Shown here: positions 1 through 12,006 of the stretch, one piece after another
How positions within the stretch are numbered: the stretch's first letter is position 1
Layout of the letters: every line of letters starts with the position of its first letter
Translations under genes and position numbers: made by a program
Notes under the pieces: generated by a model
What the model was told of the DNA's origin: nothing
The model's database searches: none
Seen by the model: the letters and a program-made list of their open reading frames with translations, nothing else
Source of the DNA: Antedon mediterranea
Taxonomy: Eukaryota; Echinodermata; Crinoidea; Comatulida; Antedonidae
Reading direction: 5' to 3'
Length of the DNA stretch: 60,000 nucleotides
NCBI RefSeq assembly: GCF_964355755.1
Contig: NC_092677.1
Location: forward strand, 11,184,601-11,244,600

Positions 1-216
1 TTTAGAATTTAAACTTCCTTCTTTAGTTGTATGGCTTTCTCAAAGCTGTAATATTAGTAAATTTCCTCTTGAATTTGATATTATTAACTTCCTTAATTTA
101 TAAATGTCATAAACAACATTGGCTATGTATAACTAAGATGCGGTAATGTAAGTTTTCATAGAATTTCAAAAACTTGCTTTAACTGTTTATGTACAGTAAC
201 AATTCCATGGTTTCTA

Positions 217-375
217 TAAAGCTCTGTCTACACTATCAAAGCTTATGTGACAAAAATGTTATGTGCCCATACGTACTGTATGGACATGATGATGTCATAT
301 CACTACCACATTTGGGTATATCACTACCATATTTGGGCGCATCATACTTTTTTTGTCAAACTAGACAGAACTTAA
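217..375. mobile_element. MITE copy 1 (TIR GCTCTGTCTACACTATCAAA)
   Basis: The left end reads AAGCTCTGTCTACACTATCA. The body contains the family's CACTACCATATTTGGG blocks and GACATGATGATGTCAT. The right end is decayed (CTAGACAGAACTTA). It belongs to the same family as the copies at 6836, 7307, 8291, 10791, 12579, 49941 and 54133. It is non-autonomous, with no coding sequence. Confidence 0.8.
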
Positions 376-1795
376 TACTGAAATACAAGTAAGTAATAAT
401 AATACAGTGTTTGTCATTCATACAGTACTACTTTACATAGTATTTCCTTGGGCAGAAATACAAAGAACATTTTATAAGAAACGTGGGTAATTGACTTAAT
501 AGAATGTTTTATAGTAATACCAATAATGTGTAGATAAAATATAGTACCTGCACTTTGTATTTTTGAATAAACCATTCTTTTATATTCTGAGATTCTGTAA
601 ACATTGTTGACCGGAACTCATTTTGTTGCAGGTACTTTGTTTGTGGTTACTTGTTCAAAAACTAATTAATTAAACGAGTGTCCCATTCAATTGACAATAA
701 CAAATAGTATTTATTGATGACATACCATTTACTCAGTGGCTTTGAGACTTTGATTAGATTTGTCAACATGATACAAATCGCAACCAATTTAGAATTTCAT
801 CATAAAGTACAACCCCACCTTCAGCCCTAAAAGTACCTCTTTTATAAACATAATAATTATATTTAATTTATAAAACATACTCAACCTTCCTTCAGCTCTA
901 TAAAAGTATCCTTCTTTGAGGATAAAAAAACCATACTGTAGTGCTCATTATAGTAATACTGTAAATGGTAAGATTCATGAAAATATTGATAATAATAATA
1001 TTGTTAATTACTGTACACTGTATCTAGTAATTATAAATTTATGGGCTAAATTTATTGGGATAAAAAAACTGTATTACTGTTAGTATTATTACTGTACTGT
1101 ACATACTGTATTGATTTTGTACAGGCTTGAAATAAACAGCTTGACAACAGACTTTCATTATTTATTGAAGGGAATTAGTAAAGTTGGTACTTCATCAATA
1201 ATCTCTCTTTTGTGACGTTAAAGCAGGATTCCATGTCATCACAATAACCATTATCTATTAGTAACCTTGGCCCAATTGACAGTCTTGAGTAACTTACATT
1301 TTGTTTAGAAAATGTTATTTTGTGTTCAAGTTCAAGGCATATTTGAATAGGTAGGAGGTTGATAGTGAGGTTATGGTACAACAATACATCGTTTAGTAAA
1401 AATAGAAAAGAATGTGTAGTGATAGTTTAAAGTGAGTTGCGTAAATTACCAATTTCACAGCACAAATCATGGAATGCTAGTAAGTGCAAAATGTATGTGA
1501 CTCAAATTATATAGAATCTTACTATAGCTGAAATGGAATTTTATTTCACTTCAATGATATTTAACTAGGGTGAGTCCACCCAGCCGAAGCTGATCATTAG
1601 GGACACTCAGGGCAAATACAATACAAGAAAGTAATAATAGTTCATTCTTATACATACAGTATAAGCATATGAAAATACAGTGTAACCAGGGACAAAAATT
1701 AAAAATTAAATTAAAATAAATAGAATTGAGAAAAAATTAATTTAAAATTCGTACTAAACCAAATGAATTATATTGTAACTTTTTGATGGTTGGAT

Positions 1796-1815
1796 CATGG
1801 ACCTATAGGTCCATG
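1796..1815. repeat. 20-bp perfect palindrome flanked by direct repeats
   Basis: CATGGACCTATAGGTCCATG equals its own reverse complement. It has GTTGGAT directly on each side, which looks like a 7-bp target-site duplication around a minimal insertion. Confidence 0.6.
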
Positions 1816-1863
1816 GTTGGATGACTTTGTCTGTCATTTTGTCTTTCTTGCTATTCTTTACCT

Positions 1864-1925
1864 TTAAGCTCTGTCTACACAATCACAACTTTATTTGACA
1901 AAAAAAATAAGAGGGTGTGCGTGGG
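1864..1925. mobile_element. MITE fragment of the CTCTGTCTACAC family
   Basis: Only the left end is present (TTTAAGCTCTGTCTACAC, then TTATTTGACAAAAAAAA). The other inverted end is missing, so this is a truncated copy. Confidence 0.65.
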
Positions 1926-2048
1926 CCAAATGACAGTACTGTACAATACAGTAGTAGTCATCATATAATATAATTCATCAACTGTACTATTATTTCTTAA
2001 TTTTACTACTATTACTAACTGTATATTTATGAATTTTCATATTTTCAG

Positions 2049-5000
2049 GTATTTAAAATCCATGTAAGAAAATCTCCAACTGAAAATTGGTTTGTCTTCC
2101 GAAGATACACAGATTTTGTGCGATTAAACACAAAGGTACAGTAAATTTTATTTTAAATTTATGATATTCAAATTGATTAAATTAAATAAAATTGTATGAT
2201 TTTTAGGTTAGAATTGTAAAATTAATTTTGTATCTAATCTAACACAATTGCTTTATACCATGGTATTTAACCTTACGGAATTGTATAGCCTGGTCTATGG
2301 TATATAAAATACTGTACTTGGTCAAAATACTGAATATTCTGATAGAACAACACAGTCTGAACACTGTATGGCACTAACACATGGTGACATTTTCTGATAT
2401 AAACTAAAAATAATTATCTCTATAGTAGAAATTTGCATATTGACATATTGATGCTGTATCTTAGATAAATCATTAATACTGTATTCATTAATAGCTTTCT
2501 GTCTGGTAAGATGGCTATTTGGTTTTCTCAAAGGGTAAAGTTCAGTTACAGTATTACATTGGTAGTGAGTGAGTTTATTGTAGCATATGATGAACTCATG
2601 ATGTTACAGTACTCAGGCCTTGTCTTTTAAGGTGAGCGAGTGCGATCACTCACCTAACACACTCCTAAACTGCCCTTGAGGAGTGCGATTTACAACATGC
2701 TTAAATTTGGTAAACTTCTACAAACAGCACACATACAGTACAGCATCCCTGAATGTAATGAGGAGTGCAATTTGTAGCACACCTATCATTTTCAAAAGAC
2801 AAGGCCTGAGTACTGTATGTTGGTGTTTTGTTTAAGTACAGTGTAGTCCTTACAGTATCTTCTTGACATCCACCCCTACAGTACTTCTCTATGTACACAG
2901 TTAGTCAAGTCAGTGTGCACTTTAAAGAACCCAGTTCATTATTCGAGACGAGTTACCTTGGTGAACTGGTTCTCAAAATAGGACAGTGATTTATTTAACC
3001 ATTGGTAATCCTTGGCCACATGTGCAACAATACATAAATAAATAAAAATAATATTTAAGAATTATGTTTTTTTATTTTCAGTTGAAGAGGTTTTTTCCAA
3101 CCTTCCGGTTGGCGTTACCTCCCAAGAGGTGGTTCGGTGACAATTACGATGCTAATTTTCTTGAGGACCGACAGCTAGGCCTACAAGCATTTATTAACAA
3201 TGTTACCAGTCATAAAGATATCCTTCAATGGTTTGTTTTTTGTATTATTTTATATCATAATGATCGATTGTTATATTTTTTAAAACAATGTGCATTTGTA
3301 CAGTATGTTTGTGCCATCCACACCTGTGCACAAAATCACAGGTTATCCACCTTCCCACTGACCGCCCCCCCCCCCAACAATACATTCACGTAAGGATTGT
3401 TGCATCATACAATCTGCTGATTTTATTTTGCGTTACTCCAATGCTTATTGTAAAAAGCTTTGTTAAATAAAATAATATTGTCATTATCCTGTCTAATTGT
3501 TTACTTTTTGGAAAAGTAAACTTAAGGCATCATGTGAGTGATAATGTGATTTGTTCTTGCATTGTCACAGACCCACATTTTCAGGGTAATATTCAAAGTC
3601 CAGCTGCAAACTCATTGTGTCTAACATACTGCAAACTTTATTATTATAATAATAATATTACATTACGATTTTTATTTAGTTTTACAATGGCAATAGAAAA
3701 AAAAAATATTAAATTGAATCAAAGTTTTGTTTAAAAAAATACAAGAAATTTGACACCATACTGTAAATGAATATTATAAAAACTTAAAAATATGGTCATT
3801 GTTTTTATATTGTGCTGATATAGAAATTTAAATTACTGACTGAAAATTATCAAAATTTGGTATCATAATTTGGTCATATTTCACACACAATTTCAGACTA
3901 CTTTATTGACAAATAAACTGGGCATATCCACCTACAACACAACTAGGTTCTAGACAACAATTCACTTGTAATATTATATTGGATAAACTATTAAATTTAA
4001 AGATATTTTGACACACTTGGAGTTTCATATGTATATTCATGCTTGAGCATAACTACCTAACTTATTTTATTCTTGGCTATGTTTACAATTGTTGAAGATG
4101 CAAAGAAAGAGCAACCATATGGTAATTCTACACACATAGACATGGACAATTGTACCTTATATGATCCCTAACAGAAGAATAAATGATTAAAGGACTTAAG
4201 GATATTAAACCGTTTTAAACTTCATCAATAATCTCTATAACAGCTTCACACTGTCTGAAGTTCAAAAGGATTAAAATCCACTTTTACAGGAAGGTAAAAT
4301 AGCAGGGGTTAAAGTTCAATGTCCTTCAGAATTAACCACAAAATGGGATAATAGCACAAATAGCAAAGAAGATCTTATAACACATTAATCTAATCTCATT
4401 AACCAAATTTTTTTTCCAGCAAATTTACAAGAGAATTTTTCTGCTTAGATGACCAACCTGGAGCACATGATAGTTTAGAAGAAAGCAGGGTAAGAAACAT
4501 CTTAGTGATTTGGTTATAAGCCCATCTCCTGAGGGATAAGCCCACCTTGAATTTAGAATAGATTCATGCAATGGATTATTCATTACAGTATGACCAAATA
4601 TACAGTACTAGAATGAACAGATTTTTGCAGAGTTCAGTGTACAACATCACTATACAACATCACTATTGATGTTTAGAGATTTATACAATTGATGTTTTTA
4701 ATTTTCTAGGCACTTTGTGACTCCCTTGAAGACACTATATATAACCTACGACAAGACCTAGTACAGAAGGAGAAAGAAGTTATAAAACTGAAACAAGAAC
4801 TGCGCAAAAGCAAGACTAGGGAGGAAGAACTCTCAACGCAGTTGTTGTATGTATTCTGACGGGTTTTCTGTTAACATTTCTTAACATTTAATTATTTAAA
4901 ATAGATTGGCACTTTGCATTGATGATACAGACATTATTAATATACTTGTACCTGTATTATTGACTAAGCCATTAGTGCTACTGCAGGTTTTTTTTTTTCA

Positions 5001-6825
5001 TTTGGGTTTATTGATTGGTTAGTTTAGAGCAAAAGATGACTAATACATTTGAGCCTAACAAAGACCATACAATTTGGATTTAATATAAAATTATTATTAT
5101 TTTTTTATTAAAAAACTAATTTTGATGGGTTTGCAGTAGTAATTGATACCATTTAAGTAAGGACTTGTCGTGCAGTGTGTTGGACGTTCGAATCCAACTC
5201 TTGCTGCAATGCTTGTATCCTTAGGCAAGATACTTTACTTACGTTTGCCTCTCTCCTCCCAGGTGCATAAATGGGAACCCGGTTAGATCAAGACACAAAT
5301 TTGCGCTGATTAATAGCTGCATTATGGGAGTATGTTTCCATAGGTGTTTGTTACAAAAAATGACTGGGGTAATAATGTTCAGCGCTTAGAGGTTTCACAA
5401 CATTAGGCGCTATATAAATCCAGGATAATTAATTAAATTTAAAATTTTATTCAACACAATTTTTAGATCATTGTTGTTATTGTACACTTCATTTCAATAC
5501 ATTTTATTTTTCTGTTGCCAATCATCTAACCAATAATATGCATGTATTATTAACGGCTAATTTCATTGGTGTAGGAATGGTGGTGTGCACGCATCCGCGT
5601 CTCGCTCTTCTTCACAGACGAGCGAAGAGAGCTTGGTAGAGGGCGACTATCACTCATGTGTCGAGGCGGATCAGAGTTCATTGGGTCAAAGTTCAGTTCA
5701 AGATCATTCATCATTAGTTGAAAATTCACAAGGTCATTGCTCACTAACTGAGAATGAACCTGATGAATGTGAGCATTACCCAAATGGTCAAAGTTCACAT
5801 GAGCCAACCTCTGACCCTGAAACGACACATGATGCTAATGAAAAAAATGAGAAAACTGTAGCATCTATTTCCACAGACCCAAGGTAAACGTCAAACCTAT
5901 TAGTATGAGGTGGTGCTTATGTTTGTAAATTGTTAGCTACTTTAATTGACTTGTATAAATTTAAAGTAAAACCTATATTAATAATTATTCTCATAATAGT
6001 GGTGTCCCCGGAATAGAGGTTGTCCGTAAAAATGTATTGCACCTCGTTCATATAACAAGAAAGTGTCCCTTTAATAGGAATGTCAAAGGTGGAGTTTTTC
6101 TCTATTGCTAATATTGGTCACAGAAACAATTTTAATGCATGAACGTTTTGGATAAAATGAAAATGGTTGCATGATGAGAAACAAAACCAGACTCCTTAAA
6201 AATAAAAAATTATTCCAATTTTTATGCTTCATCAAAGTCATAATTATCCTAAATTCTTAAATTCTAATATTTTATAAAATGCATGAATGAAAGACCTGAC
6301 TGTCTGCAAAACCAGACATAATGAGGTAAAAAGATTCATGAGATTGGTACAGTTGACTGAATGTGGTAAACATCGTGGTGATGCATGATTTTTTTCTTTG
6401 CCAATACTTGCCATTAGTAATTTTTTCTTTTTATTTATATCACTGCTTCCATCAACAATAACTGCTATTTAGAGTTGTTAAAAGTTTGCATGGATTTTTA
6501 TTTTTTTAATAATGGTCTGTTCTTTAAAAAGATATCTTTTGATTGACATAAATATGTAGAACTGTATATATATATATGTATATACTACTGTTTAAGTAAA
6601 TGTTTTCTTGTTTGTGTTTTTAAATATAATTTTAGTGGACCAAAAACACCAAGTATAGAAAGTGATGGGAGCTGGGACAAAGTAATAGAGTTCAACAACA
6701 AAGAATGCCAAACAAAACCAAACGAAATTCCTGTTTATAGCTCAAACAATTCCTCTATGCATAAACAATTTAAAAATGCATCAGAATCTATAGAGCATGA
6801 GAAGAAATGTGAAAAGCTGTGTTGA
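2049..6825 (+). CDS. SNX16: Sorting nexin-16 (SNX16), 3' part of gene
   Basis: Six exons: 2049-2135, 3082-3230, 4420-4489, 4710-4846, 5575-5883 and 6636-6825, with stop TGA 6823-6825. All have GT/AG borders and matching phases, giving 313 residues; earlier exons lie left of the window. The first two exons encode the second half of a PX domain, with the phosphoinositide-binding motif FRRYTDF and the strongly SNX16-like stretch [12 protein letters not shown] followed by [12 protein letters not shown]. The next exons give [11 protein letters not shown] and DSLEESR, then a coiled coil rich in E, K and L ([19 protein letters not shown]). These match the order seen in vertebrate SNX16. The last two exons are a Ser/Glu-rich tail that I do not recognise. 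SNX16 family proteins bind PI3P on endosomes and act in endosome-to-lysosome traffic. The name is confident; the tail exons rest on open frame and splice sites only. Confidence 0.93.
5155..5440 (+). mobile_element. tRNA-derived SINE
   Basis: The left part has a tRNA-like B-box region (GTTCGAATCCAACTC). The body carries the conserved SINE blocks GGCAAGATACTTTACTTACG, AGGTGCATAAATGGGAACC and, near the end, TTAGGCGCTATATAAATCC. This type of SINE is common in marine invertebrates. It lies in the SNX16 intron between exons 4710-4846 and 5575-5883. Confidence 0.75.
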
Positions 6826-6835
6826 CGGTCTTATT

Positions 6836-6992
6836 ACGGCTCTGTCTACTACTATCGAACTAGTTTGAAAAAAGTGTGGTGTGCCCAAATATGGTAGTGA
6901 TGTGTTTAAATATGGTAGTGATGTGACATCATCATGTCTATATATTGGCACATCACATTTTTTTGTCAAATAAAGTTTGATAGTGTTGATGT
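6836..6992. mobile_element. MITE copy 2, just after the SNX16 stop codon
   Basis: It begins about 11 bp after the SNX16 stop with a degenerate TIR (CGGCTCTGTCTACTACTATC). The body has CCAAATATGGTAGTGATG blocks and the right end reads AAAGTTTGATAGTGTTGATG. It would be transcribed as part of the 3' UTR. Confidence 0.75.
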
Positions 6993-7306
6993 GATTTCTG
7001 CAGTACAGACATGACGCAATTACTGCATGAAGCAAACTAGTAGATATTACTGGGCACAAATGATGATAGCCGGTAGCAGTACTAAATATTGAGGCGTTGA
7101 GATGCAACAGTTATAAATGCAAAATGTTGGAATAGGAAGATGAATACATTCCAGTTCTTGTGGTGAACATTCTTAATTGTGTTGCGTAAGAGATTGTAGA
7201 ATGAACGCATTTAGTTCTACATAGCAATATAAAAGTCTATGACTGGTTAATAGATAAGCCCCCATTTATTAATGCAATATAGTACCATTACCCATGTGAG
7301 CATGCA

Positions 7307-7450
7307 TAAAGCTCTGTCTACACTATCAAACTAGTTTGACCAAAATTTGATGTTCCCAAAAATGGTAGTGATATGACCAAATATGGTAGTGATATGTGTC
7401 ACATCATATTTTTATTGTCACATAAAGTTTGATAGTGTAGACAGAGCTTA
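7307..7450. mobile_element. MITE copy 3, complete, in the SNX16 3' flank
   Basis: Both inverted ends are intact: TAAAGCTCTGTCTACACTAT on the left and GATAGTGTAGACAGAGCTTA on the right, with a short body of ATGGTAGTGATATG blocks. Confidence 0.85.
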
Positions 7451-8290
7451 TGTATTCCAGGGCCATTTGGTAAGGGTTCAACATGACCACTTTCTAACTG
7501 AATCATTTGACAACTCTGTGTCCTGGACTGGGGATTGTTCCCTCTTTTATCGACCACTCACTAATTCTCATGGCTACAACACTGCATTCATTCAAACGTT
7601 TTTATACATGCCATGATGCTTAATATTGCATCACTTTAGAAAAAGCCTTAAGCCACTCTCACTTATTGTAGCTATTGTTTCCTTGTTGTCGTAGAAAATT
7701 GTTATAATTGTTTATCAAATTTTTATTATAGAAATGAAATGTGCTACTTATAAACAAATGTCGGATTGCAATTGTGAACTTAATTTCAGATTTATCCAAT
7801 TTCTGCATATATTGAAATTTGCTATAAAAATTGTTTATTCATAGAATAATGTTCTTAGTATGTACAAAGAAAAATCTTTAGCTAGTTCACATTTAAAAAA
7901 CAATTTAAAAATACAGTCAAGTACTGTAAACATACTTATCTTAAAGTTTAAGATAACTTTCCTCTCTTGTTGACATTTATTAATTTAGTTCTAAATAAGC
8001 TGCATTAATAGTATTGCAACTGACTCAATTAATTTATTAAGTTTAGATTTATGTCTAGACATATTTTAATCATAATTGTAACTTTTTTTAATACTAGAAA
8101 TAAATTACAGTATTTTTTTAACAGAACAATTTTAAATACAATTTGTAAAGTAGTTGTAATAATAACTTGCCTTCATTCTGTGTTCCTTTTTATGGCTTCC
8201 ATATATTCTCTCTCTTTTTTTCGGGAAGAACATTTTACAACTCAAAAGTTTTTTTTTAAATGAAATTATTTTCTAGTACTGTATAAACTC

Positions 8291-8535
8291 AATCTCTCTG
8301 TACTATCAAACTAGTTTGGCAAAAAAAAATGTGTTAGGTGCCCAAATATGGTAGTGATTTGATGTCATTGTGTCCAGGGCCGAAGCCAGAATGAGATTTT
8401 GAATTTTTATCACCCACCCCATTTCCAAGCACAGACCGTCAAATTGTGTATACTTTGCCTTGTTTGTTTTTAACCTCTCGCACATCATATTAATTTTTTT
8501 GTCATATTAAGTTTGATAGTGTAGACAGATCTTTA
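8291..8535. mobile_element. MITE copy 4 with an internal insertion
   Basis: The ends are CTCTGTACTATCAAACTAG and GATAGTGTAGACAGATC. After the block ending GTCATTGTGTCC, about 105 bp of unrelated sequence (near 8378-8482) interrupts the normal body before CACATCATATT resumes. Confidence 0.7.
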
Positions 8536-8890
8536 GATACATCATAGTACAAAATAGGAAGTAAAATCAAGTTGGGTATGTTCCTATGTCTCGGTTGTTA
8601 TGCTACAACCATTTACGGCTAGGCAAGTATTAGGTTGAAATGAATAGAACAAATTGACCAACAAAGACAAATTAATTGAAGACCATTAAAAAACAATTAT
8701 CAGATTTTACAAAATAATTCACTCCTATCTCAGATGGATCTTGTTTTCCCCATTCTGTTATATAATCTAATTGTAATTACATTACTTGAAAACTTGTTCT
8801 TTGTAGTTTTAAATAATAAGAAATGCTTTAAAAATGAAATGTTGCCTTGACTAGACTTTCTTAATCATTGTAAATATGTAGTGATCGATA

Positions 8891-8896
8891 AATAAA
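8891..8896 (+). terminator. Candidate poly(A) signal of SNX16
   Basis: AATAAA about 2.07 kb after the SNX16 stop, in an otherwise gene-free 3' flank. It is one of several possible signals and no transcript evidence is available. Confidence 0.25.
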
Positions 8897-9437
8897 GAGA
8901 GTTGTTATATTTTTGTGATAATTTTTAATGATGATAAAAACAAATATTGTTGATGTATGAATTTATTCAAAAGGATTAATTAATGAACAATTTTTGTGGG
9001 TATATAATAATTTAAGGACATTTTTCACTTTTATCTTTTTAATGAAATTGTAGATTAAATACAAACACGTCCATTGACTTTAGTAGAAAAGTATAATATG
9101 TACTCCAAACAATGAAATACACATCGTCATGCCAGAATTCAATACTTTGAAAGTACTTGTGATTCCTGAAAGATATGATGACTAATTAATGTCATAATAC
9201 TTAATGTTGTACTGGGCCCTCTGAGTGAAGCGACCACCCAGTATAAATTAAAATATTGACATGTATTTTATTGTTTAAAGTATGTATTACTTTTAGACTT
9301 TAAACAAGACAATCAAGCCTCTGCTGCTCCATAAATTTATGAAATATGTCTACCTGAAAATGCACTTTTTAATTGGTGTGCTTTATTTATTTTTTAGTTT
9401 TTCGTAGAGTGTTTAACACATACTTTAGTTGTGTTAA

Positions 9438-9563
9438 AGCATGGTACCCACTATGTAAGCGAGTTGACCAATCATAAGCGATAGTTCGAATAACACATTG
9501 CTTGTAATTGGTCAATTTATTTGCACTGTGATTACATACTTGCTTTGCATCTTAGTGTTAAAC
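9438..9563. repeat. Degenerate copy of the GGTTCCCACTAG palindromic MITE
   Basis: The stretch GCATGGTACCCACTATGTAA, GAGTTGACCAATCATAAGCG and the inverted TGCTTGTAATTGGTCAATTT resemble the better-preserved inverted-repeat cluster at 50468-50830. Confidence 0.5.
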
Positions 9564-9854
9564 AAGCTTAATAGGCAATGTTATTGTAGCAATGCAAGTT
9601 GTTTTACTTTCAGACAAATTAATAGTTTTTGTAAGTTTTAAGTAACATTATATTGGGTGCTGTCGGGATGGGAAGGCTAAAAAGCACAATGTATGTAATA
9701 TGTCAGTTTTTTTTTATGTAGAATGTGTTTAACACATAGTTTAGTCATAACAGCAATGTAATGTAAGTTAGTTTGCTTTTAAAATAGTAGTTTAGATAAT
9801 ATTGTTTAAGAAACATATGTATAATATCATTTTTAATGTATATTAATACTATTT

Positions 9855-10345
9855 GGGCCATACTACCATTGGAAGGGGTGCATGGGTTATAATGTATCTG
9901 TGTCGGATAGCAGGGGTGCATTATAATGCCATTGGCCCATACTACCATTGGAAGGGGTGCATGAGTTATAATGTATCTGTGTCTAATAGCAGGGGTGCAT
10001 TATAATGCCATTGGCCCATACTACCATTGGAAGGGGTGCATGGGTTATAATGTATCTGTGTCTGATAGCAGGGGTGCATTATAATGCCATTGGCCCATAC
10101 TACCATTGGAAGGGGTGCATGAGTTATAATGTATCTGTGTCTAATAGCAGGGGTGCATTATAATGCCATTGGCCCATACTACCATTGGAAGGGGTGCATG
10201 GGTTATAATGTATCTGTGTCTGATAGCAGGGGTGCATTATAATGCCATTGGCCCATACTACCATTGGAAGGGGTGCATGAGTTATAATGTATCTGTGTCT
10301 AATAGCAGGGGTGCATTATAATGCCATTTGGCCCATACTACCAGT
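9855..10345. repeat. Minisatellite, 79-bp unit, about six copies
   Basis: TACTACCATTGGAAGG recurs at 9861, 9940, 10019, 10098, 10177 and 10256 (spacing 79 each time). A degenerate unit follows at 10336. Units alternate between a GGGTTATA/GATAGC type and a GAGTTATA/TAATAGC type, so the higher-order period is 158 bp. Confidence 0.95.
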
Positions 10346-10790
10346 GTGAGTGGTGCATAGGTAAATTTCACCATACTGTTTTTGATCCTGAATGTGATGA
10401 GCTTAATTTGTCTATATTTTAATAATTGATTAAACAATTAATAAAATGTTTAAGTTGTGATGCAATATCCATAAATATTAACACAATATACAGATTTGTT
10501 CAGTTTAATCAATCTATTAATAATTATAATTATTATTTTAATAGCAGAGCTGCAATTTTCATCACATAAGTACTCCATTATGTTAAGATAAGTTATGAAT
10601 TGCTGTATGTTTTAACACTTTCAACAATTAAAAAATGAATTTATATATTTTTGTTATATTATATGTAATGATGATGCACCATAATTGAAATGTACTCAAC
10701 CAGGTAATATTTATAAAGGCAAACACACAAGGAAATAATACATGCTAATTTCATGTATGTTTTTTATAAACATTAAGAATTAATTGTGAT

Positions 10791-10912
10791 TTGCCCAAAT
10801 ATGGTAGTGATATGCCTAAATATAATATGTAGTGCTTTGACAGTATGTCCATATATGGGCACATCACATTCCTTTTTTTCACATAAAGTGTGATAATGTA
10901 GACAGAGCTTTA
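10791..10912. mobile_element. MITE copy 5, left end truncated
   Basis: It starts inside the body (TTGCCCAAATATGGTAGTGA) and keeps the right end (GTGATAATGTAGACAGAGCT). Confidence 0.75.
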
Positions 10913-11243
10913 CATTCCACTATTATTTTAGATGCTTTTTGGAACTGTTTGTTCTTGAAGTACTTTTGCAATACATTCTGTAATTGTAACTTAATGTCTG
11001 TATTTATTTTATATAATTCCTAATTGGGGAATACTCTAGTCTCTGCACAGTATATGATTAAGTTAATTTAGTTTTTCACACTCTTAATAAAACAAAATAA
11101 AACAAGGCTTTAGCAGTTTCTTGTGATTTTTTAAACAACTTGAAATGATCTATTTTAGCTTGCACACCATTAAAATCAACCATCTGAGAATGATGTGTAT
11201 GATACGATGCCGTTAGGATTATATAATATGATCTCAGTCTCTG

Positions 11244-11402
11244 TTATGGGGCGCCATAAGCAGAAAATGTATATGCGTGGCTATAAAATGTATGTGTATA
11301 TTTACAATATTTAATTTTAAATGTACACATTTCTCATTCATTTTACAGCCAAAAACTTGTGTTTGACACACATACACATTTGCTGCTTATGGCGCCCCAT
11401 AA
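11244..11402. mobile_element. 159-bp MITE with 20-bp perfect TIRs
   Basis: The left end TTATGGGGCGCCATAAGCAG is the exact reverse complement of the right end CTGCTTATGGCGCCCCATAA. The interior is AT-rich and non-coding. It lies about 80 bp upstream of the kappaB and ISRE motifs of gene A. Confidence 0.85.
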
Positions 11403-11483
11403 TATATGACGTAATAACTGCGTCAGAGGTCTTGTTTTCACTGAACCGTATCAATTATTATGTTTACGCATGCGTGATTATTT

Positions 11484-11513
11484 GGGAATTTCCATTTCTA
11501 TGAAACGGAAACT
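11484..11513 (+). promoter_or_regulatory. kappaB plus ISRE module upstream of gene A
   Basis: GGGAATTTCC (11484-11493) fits the NF-kappaB consensus GGGRNWYYCC. Eight bases further, GAAACGGAAACT (11502-11513) fits the IRF/ISRE core GAAANNGAAACT exactly. This lies about 0.5 kb upstream of the first coding exon found for gene A. The transcription start and first non-coding exon are not certain; CAG/GTACAG at 11534-11542 is one possible donor. Confidence 0.6.
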
Positions 11514-12006
11514 GTTTTAAACGTAAAATATATCAGGTACAGTACATTTAATATCGGGCACACTTTAATGTCTAGATAATTAATCTAAAAAAGGATCGGG
11601 TTATGTATTTCTTGTTAAAAGGCTAGAAACATGAGTACAGTGTCTGGTATTGTACTGATGTAGTGAGTAGCCTATAATTATATAGATAGTCAGATAGAGG
11701 CCTAAAAAACAACACAGTATAGTAGGTAAGCAGACCTATCTTTTTTGTGTATGTAGTCAGGGCCGAGAGCTATAACGTGAAATCCAGATGAAGGAAATAA
11801 ATAGAATTCATTTAATTAAGTCACCATTTTTATATATTTTATTGTAACTTTTTTTGTCAACTCAACACTCATCCTAGACAAAATGGCAAACTATTTTGTT
11901 CATGCACTCACTTACTGGATAGTAGGCCTATTTCACATAATGATTGTAATCAATTTTGATAATCCTCAATTATGTTTTTACACAGGCATGTGTTCGAATC
12001 TACCAA

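Larger units (their letters stand above)
1..2048. other. SNX16 intron, non-coding in this window
   Basis: I see no supported exon here. The stretch is AT-rich and holds one nearly full MITE (217-375), one truncated MITE end (1864-1925) and a 20-bp perfect palindrome at 1796-1815. It ends at the acceptor before the exon at 2049. Confidence 0.6.
8897..11243. other. Intergenic, SNX16 to ZNFX1-like gene A
   Basis: No exon is supported. Contents are a degenerate palindromic repeat near 9438-9563 (related to the cluster at 50468), the 79-bp minisatellite at 9855-10345 and a truncated MITE at 10791-10912. The rest is AT-rich and featureless. Confidence 0.6.

Noticed and set aside
3288-3470. Open stretch after SNX16 exon 3082-3230
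   Set aside because: It begins after a good GT donor and runs through a poly-C tract; the protein continues in frame at 4420 instead.
5175-5215. tRNA-like B-box, considered as a tRNA gene
   Set aside because: No full cloverleaf is present and the sequence continues into a typical SINE body.
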